Assembly (NCBI GenBank): GCA_003550325.1
Contig: QKWP01000120.1
Coordinates: 59,310-123,309, forward strand
DNA from: Gigaspora rosea
Lineage: Eukaryota > Glomeromycota > Glomeromycetes > Diversisporales > Gigasporaceae
DNA length: 64,000 nt
Direction: 5' to 3'
Shown piece after piece: positions 22,680 through 31,820 of this stretch. Positions within the stretch are counted from its first letter, which is position 1, and each line of letters opens with the position of its first letter. The notes below the pieces were generated by a model that ran no database searches, was not told where the DNA came from, and saw nothing but the letters and a program-made list of their open reading frames with translations. Both the position numbers and the translations under genes were made by a program.

Positions 22680-24440
22680 AGTAGCGCAATCTTTTAAAAG
22701 ATCTTGCGAATCTGTAAAAGCTTTCGAAAGATTTCGCATATACAATATATTTTGAAATATTTCACAATTTATTTTGAAATATTTCAGGTTTCGAAATATT
22801 TTGAAAATGTTTTTGAAAGTGAATTCAAAATATTTTTTAAGAGGACTGGTTAGATCAGTAAATATGTAACCTGGGTCATACCAAAGATGCATTGGACTAT
22901 ATTTTCAAAATACTTCGAATATATCAAAATCAATCTACAAATTTATATTACAAGATCAGATTAGATCTTTTGTTTATAAATTAGATCTTCTATTCACATT
23001 GTTTTTTATTTTGGTTTGTTTTTTTTATTTTTATTTTTTTTTTTGGTTCACTTTTTTTTGCTTTCATTTTGTTTTTCATTTTTTTTTTATTTTATTATTT
23101 TTAATTTTTTTCGTATTTTAAAAGAACACTAGCCCTTTGCAAAAAAACCAACAACATTTCGGCACTTTGTGTATGCCAATTTAGACTTTTGACACTTTGC
23201 AAAAACATACAACTAATTTTCCTAGCAATTTTTAAATTTTCAGGAACACTTTTTTAAAGAAATAGGCACAAGTTTTTGCAAGTTTTTGCAAGTTCTTGCA
23301 AGGTTTCGCTTCATTTATTTTTTCGTTTCATGTTTTTTGGTTTTGTTTTTTTGGTTTATTTTTAAAATTTTTTTATTAATTTATTTTATTTTGACACTTT
23401 GCGAAACAGAACCCTTACTTCCTGGCACTTTTCAAGAAAACTAACCTAGACTTTTTTGGCACTTTGCAAAACAGCTTTTGCAATTTCTGAATTTGCAAAA
23501 ACACAAACTCTTACTTTAGAGAAATAAAGATTTGGGGCTTCATTTATTTTTTTTATTAGTTTGCTTACATTTTTTGTTTTTTTATTTGTTTTTTTTTACT
23601 TATTTTTAATTTTTATTTTATTTTATTTATTCCTAACTTCTTTGGCACTTTGCGACTTTTCTGGTACTTTACAAAATTTCTCTGCCAATTTGCAAAAACA
23701 CCAACACTTTAAGAAATGGTTTTTTTATTTTTTTCACTTCTTTACTATTTTTAGAAAGTATTTAGAAAAAAAGAGCAAAACAAAAATAGCCAAAACAAAA
23801 AAATAGCCAAAGTGAAGACAATAGAAAACAAAAAAACAAAGATAATAGCTAACTATGAAGTAAGTGAAAATAAGTATATAGGGCTAGTTTTTGTATATAG
23901 TAATAGAATTAAATACAGCGAAGTACAAAAGTAGTTAAAATAATATATAATAATGTAAAAATAATACTGTAAAGAATATATAATAATTAAAATATAATAT
24001 ATAATAAAAATATATAATATTGATTAAAAATATTTAAAATGTAATATATAATATATAATAATAATAAATAAAAATATAAAATTTGATAATGTGAAAATTT
24101 ATATTTTAAAATTTTGAAAATATGCGAAATATTGTAAAATATTGTAAAAACCTGCAGATTTATATAATAATATACAAAATATTATCTCTGGCGACCCCCG
24201 AAATGAGATAAGTAGATAAAAGTTTGCATTGTTTTATTTGGCCTATTTCGCAATATTTTGCAATATATTTTGCATTATTTTGCAATATTTCATAATATAT
24301 TTCAAAATATTTCAAAAGAAATGCATACCGAAATCTTTTGAAAGATTGCAGTTTTTTTGAAAGATTTTGCATTGATTGCAATTCTTTCGAAAGATTTCAG
24401 TATGCAATTTCTTTCGAAAGATTTCATATATTTATTTTGC
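22680..24440. repeat. large core-iterated repeat block (CGAAAGATTTC, TTTTGAAATATTTCA and GGCACTTTGCAAA cores)
   Basis: The outer parts (22690-22830 and 24230-24435) repeat CGAAAGATTTC and GAAATATTTTGAAAT variants on both strands. The middle (23120-23720) repeats GGCACTTTGCAAAA about ten times, embedded in long T-rich tracts. Frames in this block (22590-22892, 23561-23806, 24160-24381) follow from the low complexity. Confidence 0.6.
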
Positions 24441-24444
24441 TAAT

Positions 24445-24786
24445 GACATATTAGTAAATATAGCCAAATGGATAAATCTTAAAAAAATAGCTCAATGTAT
24501 TATAAAAATGCACTCTATAGCAGAAAATTAGACAAATGCAAGTATAATAAACCACAAAAATATTGACTATGAGGTATAGTTGGCAATTCATTTACTGAAT
24601 GGTTCATTAGAAAGCCCAATAGTTGAAGTTTTTAAGGAATATATAGATGTATATTTAAAAAAGACAAAGAGTTCAAAAGATGTAATTGAATATATTATAC
24701 AAATTCTCCAAGCACAAGCTATGCCATTTCAAAATAATAATAATAAACATGTTTCAAAAATACAATAAGCTAAAATAAAATTTTCT
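24445..24786 (+). pseudogene. decayed coding fragment with CAR-to-TAR stops
   Basis: One frame reads through about 110 codons of non-repetitive protein-like sequence ('DILVNIAKWINLKKIAQC', 'LAIHLLNGSLESPIVEVFKE', 'SSKDVIEYIIQILQAQAMPF'). It is interrupted only by TAG after 'SIAEN', TAG after 'IDYEV' and TAA after 'SKIQ'. Each stop is one C-to-T change from a glutamine codon and the frame is kept across all three. That is the pattern of a once-coding segment decaying by cytosine deamination. I do not recognise the protein; an origin in a transposon is possible. The only intact part is 24580-24768. Confidence 0.5.
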
Positions 24787-25481
24787 TGAAATTGATATAT
24801 GCTTTTTTCTCATTAACCCAGATTTTTAGATCAAGTATATAATCATTCATCTTATTTGGCTTGGTATTCAACAATAATGAGTTAAATTAATATTTATTTG
24901 TAATTTCAATATTTGTTTTATTGTTAAAAAAATAAAAATTTTCTGCCAACAAATTATCAACCCTTTTTATAATAGTTTTTTGTAAAATACTTATATAGCA
25001 TCTGATATTAGTAAGAAGAAGAAAATAAAACATATAATTCACAACAACTGCAATTAATGCAATTAATAGAATTTTATAAGTATTTAGTATTAAAGATGAA
25101 AAAAATGCTGTAATATAGAAAACTGCACTTATTTATTGCATTAAACAATGAGTATTAGACAACAAGTAGTCTTGAATTTGTGATAATTAGAGATGTAATA
25201 ATAATATCTAGCAAGAGTGATATGTTATGATTATTATAGGCACAAAAATACAAATTTTGATAGCTTAATATTTCTAAGATTATTAAATTTCTGTTTTATA
25301 CATGAAGCAAAATTATATAAATCTGTAAATTTAGTTAAAGAAGCTTTTAACTTCATGAAACTTGTTTTTTTGTTAAGTAAGACCCATATTGACTACTATG
25401 GAGCTAGAATATTCTGTTGGCTCTTTGTTATCATTAGTCATTTTTTGTAGTAGTAGATAATGTTAAAATAGATTAGAAGAT

Positions 25482-25650
25482 AAGGGCGTGCTATTTATTA
25501 CATAATATTTTTTACTTAGTAGCCACCTCTACCCATGTATGGTGTGATCATTTTATCTAATTCTGATTGATTAATATAATATATAGACGTGATCACTACC
25601 TCTAACCATGTATCTATGGTAAAAATTATATAATAAATGGCATGCCCCTA
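25482..25650. repeat. MITE, AGGGCGTGC termini
   Basis: The left end AGGGCGTGCTATTTATTACA and the right end ATAATAAATGGCATGCCCCT are inverse copies with a few differences. The inversion continues into ATAATATTTTTTAC/GTAAAAATTATAT. Interior CACCTCTACCCATGTAT and CTACCTCTAACCATGTAT are direct copies. Related short elements with GGG...TTTATTA ends are at 60601 and about 60745. Confidence 0.75.
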
Positions 25651-26677
25651 ACCAAATAAGTAGAGATAAACATAAAATCTTGCATTATTATAAAGATGTT
25701 AGATTTAGAGATCAGAAAGACCATTCTGAACTTAGTTCTTAAACCACATAAAAGCATAATAAAAATATAATACTATATATTTTATAATTCAATTCAGAAT
25801 TCTAAGTCCTATAGTATAAATGTATTGCATTTCATATAATTTAAGAACCAAGTCCTTCAAGTTCTTACTGATTCTTTCAAAGAATCTGATCATATCATAT
25901 ATTTTATTATTTATTATATTTTACTGTATTAACTTTCAAACTCAAAAAAAAAAAATTTAACTAATTATTGTAATAAATTAAAATGAAATCAAATTAACAA
26001 TATAAAATATGTATACATAGCATAAAAAATTAACAAGCTACTGAAAATTAGAGTTAGGGTTAGAGGTTAAAATTAGAGGTTAGTTTCAGAGTAGAGTTTA
26101 TATTAAACAAATATAATAGGTTTTAGAGAGTTAAATAAATCTACATTTCATTTAAATTTGATTTTATTATAACCCATAACAATTACTTCAGTCTGGTGTT
26201 TTTTATATTTGGTATTTTCAAAGATATTAAAAGAATATATAGATGTTTTAATCCTTGGTATGAAAATTTTTATATTTATATTCAACAAGGTTTTAGCTTA
26301 TTGATCAAAAATAATTTGTCTAATTCTAAATAGCTTAACTCTTGTTAGTAACTTATAGTTAATTATTTATTTAATGGATTTGCTGAATCAATTAGGTAAT
26401 TTCTTAGGCATTAATTTACTAGATATATATATCAACAAAAAAACATCTAATTTACTAGATATATATATCAACAAAAAAAACATCTAATTTTCTAAATAAG
26501 CTTTGAATCTTGAAGAAATTTATAATATTTAACAATTATTTTAATAATAATAATACTTATAGAATTTAATTGTCAAACAAACATAAATATAATTTAGATC
26601 AAATATATGTAATTTGTTAAATTTAATATAGGCTAACATTGTAATTCATTACTAATAAAAGTGAAGACAAAAAAATA
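25651..26677. other. gene-free region
   Basis: AT-rich. Contains GGGTTAGAGGTTAAAATTAGAGGTTAG-like short repeats near 26050-26095, and a 42-bp direct duplication around 26415-26490 (AGATATATATATCAACAAAA repeated). No exon seen. Confidence 0.45.
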
Positions 26678-27210
26678 GTATATACTGTTGTTGTATTACC
26701 ATCTAAAATCTGTTAATATTAACCTAAACTATAAAATAAATTCTATATTAAAATTATATTAAAATTATATTAACTTTAATACATGTATGCTTCCTCATAT
26801 ACCTCATATATCACTTAGTCTTCAAATCTTAAACAAAGATATCTTGTTAACTGTACAACCAAATTTTTTATTTGAATTTTACAATTATGTAGAATTAAAA
26901 TAAAAAAAACTTACACTGAATTTTTATCAAAATATATTTATTTAAAATTTAAAAAAAAACTATAAACATTTATCAAAACATCTAAGTCATAACAACTTGT
27001 TTGGGCAAAGTTATCTTGGATACTATGTAAATTTATTTTAATTTTACTCAATAGTAAATTTAAATAAAAAAATTTTTTTTAAAATTTATTAGACAGATAT
27101 CAAGATATTTTTATCTAAAATTTTTTGCAAAGATATTAATGATTATATGACCAAGTTCAATAAACATTTTTTACTTGACTTCTACTATTATGTAGAATCT
27201 AAGTAAAGAA
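26678..27210 (+). repeat. left arm of long inverted repeat flanking the Fanzor remnant
   Basis: Starting at TATATACTGTTGTTGTATTA, this segment matches the inverse of about 30465-30968 in order. Shared landmarks are ATTCTATATTAAAATT.TAT.AACTTTAAT, AAACATTTATCAAAACA.CTAAGTC, GGGCAAAGTTATCT, TTATTAGACAGATATCAAGA and TCTACTATTAT.TAGAATC. The arm is decayed relative to the right one and carries an internal partial duplication. Arm length is about 500-530 bp. Confidence 0.75.
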
Positions 27211-27307
27211 TCTTTATTGAATCTAATTTAACAGTTAATAAGACATCTTTGTTCAAAAGTTTAATTTTCTTTTTGTTAATAATAATGCTATTTATTCACT
27301 TTTTGAA

Positions 27308-27604
27308 GGACCCCGGACATCTCTCATATAGGTCATAACTGGATTTTGGCCAATTTTGACCTAATTTGCTGAAAATGACAAAATCTATTTATTTAAATAA
27401 CTTTTGATTCAGTAATCAGAATTGGATGAACTTTTTTTTGTTAGATGCGCCTCACTGAGAGCTTCATTTTAAAAAAAAAGTTCATTCAAATTGGACTACT
27501 GGATGCCAAGATAATTGCCAAAAACTGATTTTTTGCTTTTCAAATTTTTGGGGTTTTTGCTGAAATGCGTAACGTATGACCTCTGTACTACATGTCCGGG
27601 TCCT
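27308..27604. repeat. MITE, AGGACCC family, uninterrupted copy
   Basis: The left end AGGACCCCGGACATCTCTCA and the right end ACTACATGTCCGGGTCCT are inverse. The 297-bp element is flanked by TTTTTTGA on the left and CTTTTTGA on the right, an 8-bp target duplication with one mismatch. Inside is the site AAAATGAAGCTCTC (minus strand, 27457-27470), single here but duplicated around the SINE in the copy at 47840-48841. It lies just 3' of the Fanzor pseudogene. Confidence 0.9.
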
Positions 27605-27875
27605 CTTTTTGACCAATCAAATGATAGCATGTGTCTAAATAAAATAAATAAAGTCTAAATTAGATGATACAAGTCCTGTAAAGAAGTAGGCTTCCATGTT
27701 AGCTTAAACTAACTCTTTTTTAATAAGGTAGCAAAGAAGAATATTACAAGCACTATTAATATTACTATCAAGTTCTGTTTTACATTCAGGACAACAAAAT
27801 ACTTTAGATCTACCCAAGCTTGTGGTAGATATAACTACAGAATCCACAAGTTTTACTTGTATATTCTTCTGTACA

Positions 27876-28116
27876 AATAATTGTCGCAGCTAATACTAAA
27901 AATGGCTGATGCTGAAATTTGGAATCTTGATTTGAAACTATAAGCCCTGCTAAAATCCACAAATACTCTTTAAATATCAAATCTACGCCCAAAACTCACC
28001 CTAACCCTATAAGACAAAAACAAAAAAATCACTACAAAAAAATTTTAAAATTTCATATCAAAGTAGGTCAAAATTTCAGCATCAGCCGTTTTTAGTATTA
28101 GCTATGACAATAACTA
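27876..28116. repeat. MITE inserted in the Fanzor zinc-ribbon region
   Basis: The left end (from about 27890) CTAATACTAAAAATGGCTGA is matched inversely at the right by CAGCCGTTTTTAGTATTAG. The inverted match extends inward through TGCTGAAATTT and outward through ATTGTC. It splits Fanzor sequence: the RuvC-II side lies above 28120 and 'CTEEYTSKTCG' lies below 27870. The interior includes ACTCACCCTAACCCTATAAG. Confidence 0.85.
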
Positions 28117-28275
28117 TTCAACACTATGAATGCTTACGTGCTTTATGGGTCAGATGTTGCCGAAAATAAAAATGTACCCACATATACATAGCTTATACTG
28201 TCTTAAAACCAATACATTATTGCCTGCATCAGATCATTCTTTGAGTACAAAATTCTGGTAATATTATTATACAAT

Positions 28276-28434
28276 AAGAGTAGTAATATATATTACATAA
28301 TATTATTTTACTATCCCTCTACCCCTTCTCCCTATATATGAGAAATTTGATTGGCTATTATAAACTTCTATATTTAACATAAGATATCAGAGACCCCTCC
28401 CTCCCTAAACTATTATGTAATATATAGAGTTGTT
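28276..28434. repeat. MITE inserted in the Fanzor pseudogene
   Basis: GAGTAGTAATATATATTACA at the left and TATTATGTAATATATAGAGT at the right are inverse with small differences. The middle is C-rich on this strand (CTACCCCTTCTCCC, CCCCTCCCTCCC). It separates the 'KLIKWLCKNY' and 'LPEFCTQRMI' blocks of the nuclease remnant together with the next repeat. Confidence 0.65.
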
Positions 28435-28442
28435 GGTAAAAC

Positions 28443-28578
28443 TAGTTAGTTTCACCAGGACGCATCAGTGCACCATAGTGCACTGTTGAAAATTTGAGTT
28501 TTTATAATTATCAGTGCACCAGTTTCGGTGCACCAGTCTCGGTGCACCATGGTGCACCATTGAAGATTAGTTTCACCT
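28443..28578. repeat. core-iterated GTGCACC repeat inside the Fanzor pseudogene
   Basis: Seven or so copies of GTGCACC / GGTGCAC variants lie between two direct copies of TTAGTTTCACC (28446-28456 and 28567-28577). The direct copies look like a target duplication or part of the repeat ends. No Fanzor similarity within the repeat. Confidence 0.65.
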
Positions 28579-30109
28579 GCAACTCTAGTAATATCTGGCA
28601 CCACCCTAACTAATAATTTTTACAAAGCCATTTAATTAATTTACAATAATATTCATGAACTAGGTAGTGGATCCTCTTGTGAATATGCAAAATAACATGT
28701 CATAGTTTATAATTAAAATAATCAGTCAAATTATAAATAATATAAATCTATAAATCTATTATTAAAAACTAACCTGTAACATTTATATTTGTTTTCTTTT
28801 CCATGAATCATATCTCATTTACTTTGAAGTTTGTCATATACATAACAAAGTTGATAAGTCCAATTGATATCATTTGTTTCTATTCAATAGCCATTCTACT
28901 TGGATCATAACTGGTTATAAAAGTATGTACACCTGGATTTAGTGCAATCACTTCTGATTCACCCTTGTTTAATAGTAGTTAATATATATAAATAATCTAA
29001 AAAATAAAAAAAATTAATTCAAATTTTTTCTTGATTTTCTAAAAATAAAGAACTTTGGTTCTTAGTCTTTATTTTAAGTGGCTCAAGTATACTAAGGTAA
29101 AATTCACCAAGATGATTTATAACAAGGCAACTATTATACTTATATTGTTTTGGAAAAGATTTTGCTGAGTTTATTTTATGAAGAAATGAATATTCATCCC
29201 AAAATTTACCTAATGTTTAGAATGTATTACAATTGATTATTGTGAATTGTTTTTAGAACATAACTTCCTTTTAAAGTTTTTACATTTTGTAGCAAAATTA
29301 GATGTATATCCTTTAAGTAAGTCATTCATTGCTTTATTTTGAATATTATAAGGCATTCTAAAATCCATTTAAGTTCTGGTTTACTCTGAAAGTTTATAGC
29401 ATTAAGTCATCGAGCCTGTAAATCCTTCTTTTTCGTTTGACACTTTCTTTTTTTGGCTATGATAAGGCATTGATTGTATGTCCATTGAGCTGTTTCTATC
29501 TATTGCCTGAGTCTTATTTGTTCCTTTTGAGTAGGAAAAAGGCAAATGTGTCATACCTTGCCTGCTGGAGGTTCCATTACTTTCTTCTTGGAACTTTTGA
29601 ATCACTTAGATGGTCTCTTTTCTTCTTTTGTAATTGGCACCAAAGCATAATCCATTATGTTATGCCACAAATACTGTAACAATTAAAAGTAAGTTCTCCA
29701 CAAATTTTCCAGTTTCGTTATCATTGGCACAAATATCTGAACCAAATACCACGAGCCATGTCCCATTTTTTTAAAAGATCCACTTCACAAGTTCAGATCC
29801 AAAGCAGCACAATTGGACTTTTCAGGTAACCACCACTTCTTTGACTCCTTCAAAATGTATTCGTTCCAAAAGAATAAGATTCACAATCTGTTATTCAAGA
29901 TAACCTTGCTGGTGCTCTGAACTGACTCTTGCATAACAGACCTTGGTCTTTTGCCTAAAGCAAACCCAATTTCAATACAAAGACAAGTATTTATTATTTA
30001 TTTGCTTTATTTTTTATTGAGAGACAAGAGTTAATTAATTGTTTTTTATTTCTTTTGCTCTCGTTCTTATATACAGTACTAGCAATATAAACCAAACCTG
30101 AATGGGACA

Positions 30110-30225
30110 ATTACAACTTTCTATTTAATTTGGGTTTGGAAGTTGTATTTCCAAACCCAATACAAAACCCAAACCAGTGTCCATTTATTTTTGCATATCC
30201 CAAACCTCAAAAACCAGTCATCTCT
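30110..30225. repeat. core-iterated repeat, TTTGGGTTTGG core
   Basis: Copies of TTTGGGTTTGG and its inverse CCAAACCCAA fill the interval, which ends CAGTCATCTCTACG, the CATCTCTA-type end also seen at 6869 and 50782. It lies upstream of the Fanzor remnant. Confidence 0.6.
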
Positions 30226-30464
30226 ACGAAATAAACATGGTGCAAGATGAGACAATGTGGTGTATAGGGGAATTATTTTCACAATTGCAAAAATAATTCT
30301 CCTGCATCACTAGACAATGACAATTTATTAGCCTTACTATTCGTGCTCTAGCAAGAGATATATAAATTTAGGTTACAACACAGTTACGACACAATTGTCA
30401 AATCTAGTAAAAACTTTTGGGCATCTACTAAATTCCAAACTATCAGGTTTGGTTTACATCGCTA
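30226..30464. repeat. short fold-back (GGGGAATTATTTTCACAATTG) and AT-rich spacer
   Basis: GTGTATAGGGGAATTATTTT is followed, after CACAATTGC, by its near inverse AAAATAATTCTCCTGCATCAC (30243-30310), a hairpin with about 20-bp arms. The rest is spacer inside the long inverted repeat. Confidence 0.6.
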
Positions 30465-30968
30465 TTTACTTTGATTCTATATAATAGTAGAATTCAAATA
30501 AAAAAAATGTTTATCATGTGATCGTTGATATCTTTTGCTCAAAAAAATTTAGAAATTTTGCTTTAACATTTTAAAAAATAGACGAAGATATCTTGATATC
30601 TGTCTAATAAAATTTTTTTATTTGAATTTAATATTGAGTAGAATTAAAATAAATTTTACATGGCTGTCGAGATAACTTTGCCCAAAAAATTTGTCACGAC
30701 TTAGGTGTTTTGATAAATGTTTAGGTTTTTCTTAAACTTTAAGCGAATAAAATTAAATGTAAGTTTTTTTTTTTTTTTTTATTATTTAATTCTACATAAT
30801 CGTGAAATTCAAATAAAAAAAAATTTTTATTATGTGGTTACCAAGATATCTTTGCTTAAAGTACATATTAAAGTTGATAGAATTTTAATATAGAATTAAT
30901 TTTATGGCTTAGATTGATATTAACGGGTTGATATTAAATGAGGGAAGGCTGTATTATTAGTATATATC
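30465..30968 (-). repeat. right arm of long inverted repeat flanking the Fanzor remnant
   Basis: Inverse counterpart of 26678-27210, with landmarks in reversed order: TAGAATTCAAATAAAAAAAA, ATATCTTGATATCTGTCTAA, GATAACTTTGCCCAAAAAAT, GTGTTTTGATAAATGTTTAG, AAAGTTGATAGAATTTTAAT, then GTATTATTAGTATATAT at the outer edge. It retains more CG than the left arm. Confidence 0.75.
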
Positions 30969-31074
30969 ACTCTGGTTATATCGATATTTGAGATATAACG
31001 ACATCATAGTAAAGTCTCAAAAATTTAATCGACATTTTTTACTAACTTAATATAACCAGAGTGACGTGTATATA
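30963..31074. repeat. MITE, CACTCTGGTTATAT termini
   Basis: ATATCACTCTGGTTATAT at the left and ATATAACCAGAGTGACGTGT at the right are inverse. About 110 bp. It abuts the outer edge of the long inverted repeat arm. Confidence 0.8.
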
Positions 31075-31205
31075 GCCAATCAATTTTCAGTATATCACAA
31101 AATTCGATCGTTTAGCGAAGTTTTACTTTTAATTATATATTTTAGACGGTGCTGCAACTATACACTATTTTTTGTAATCACTTTTATTAGTGACGAATTA
31201 CAATG

Positions 31206-31431
31206 TTAGGTTGTTCTCAAGCAGCTCCCCCAATGAGATTTGCTAGTGATCGAGGTGCTGTTCAATCATTTCGATCAATCGAATTTAATTGAAATGATCT
31301 TTTATAATGATTTTGCCGGAAGTTAAATGCGGATTTTGAATTTTAATCAGAGTAGATTAAACATGATCCATTTTTCAACCAATCAGATCATTTTATTAGT
31401 CATAGAGCGAGGTGCTTGAGAACAACCTTAG
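31206..31431. repeat. MITE, 'TTCTCAAGC' family, best-preserved copy
   Basis: The left end GGTTGTTCTCAAGCAGCTC and the right end GAGGTGCTTGAGAACAACC are inverse. Both are flanked by TTA, a 3-bp duplication of the kind made by PIF/Harbinger elements. Internal text (CAATGAGATTTGCTAGTGAT, GTTAAATGCGGATTTTGAAT) matches the copies at 126 and 2200. No transposase frame. Confidence 0.85.
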
Positions 31432-31820
31432 TCTATATTAAATTATTAAATTAAAACAAATTACACATATTTGATCTAAATTACATCCATGTTTACTTGA
31501 CAATTAAATTCATAAATATTATAAAAAGAGATGCAATAGTTTATAATAATTTTAACAAATAATCTGATAGCTGTAAAGCCAATTTAAAAAAATATATATA
31601 TAAAATCTGATTAATTAATTATTTATTATATCATAGGACGGGACACTTTTCTGTTAAACAGCAAGGCTACCTACGAAATTATATTGTAATTTTTCCTTAA
31701 TAGGATAAAATTCTTAATTGATTGATATTGTTTCCTTGTAATACGTGTAATTAAAAATTTTAACGTCTTTTTTTAATAAAAATTGGCAAGCAGAAAATTA
31801 TTATTATAAATGCATAAAGT
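31432..31820. other. spacer 3' of the MFS gene
   Basis: AT-rich. No exon or strong repeat. Presumably contains the 3' UTR of the minus-strand transporter; no clear polyadenylation motif was identified. Confidence 0.35.

Larger units (their letters stand above)
27704..29975 (-). pseudogene. Fanzor/TnpB-like (OrfB_IS605-type) RNA-guided nuclease, decayed
   Basis: Reading the minus strand across frames gives Fanzor/TnpB blocks in order: 'ESKKWWLPEKSNCAALDLNL' (about 29850-29780); OrfB helix-turn-helix-like 'LFPTQKEQIRLRQ' and 'ETAQWTYNQCL' (29550-29470); 'NKAMNDLLKGYTSNFA' (29330-29285); after a frameshift, 'EYSFLHKINSAKSFP' and 'LGEFYLSILEPLKIKTKNQ' (29200-29060); RuvC-I 'IALNPGVHTFITSYDPS' (near 28940); 'QLCYVYDKLQSK' (28840); 'KLIKWLCKNY' (28630); 'LPEFCTQRMI' (28250); zinc ribbon 'EEYTSKTCGFCSYI...CPECKTELD' and 'INSACNILL' (27860-27730). 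In the family RuvC makes RNA-guided DNA cuts. Here the RuvC-I Asp reads Asn (codon 28937-28939) and the final Asp block reads SNIN. There are several frameshifts, many stops at expected Trp/Gln/Arg codons, and three inserted elements. It is non-functional. Family call is firm; the exact Fanzor subclass is not. Confidence 0.88.

Noticed and set aside
27704..29975. Alternative genetic code in which TAA/TAG mean glutamine for the Fanzor remnant
   Set aside because: Some stops fit glutamine, but others are TGA or stand at tryptophan positions, frameshifts and insertions are present, and catalytic codons are changed too; deamination-driven decay explains everything.
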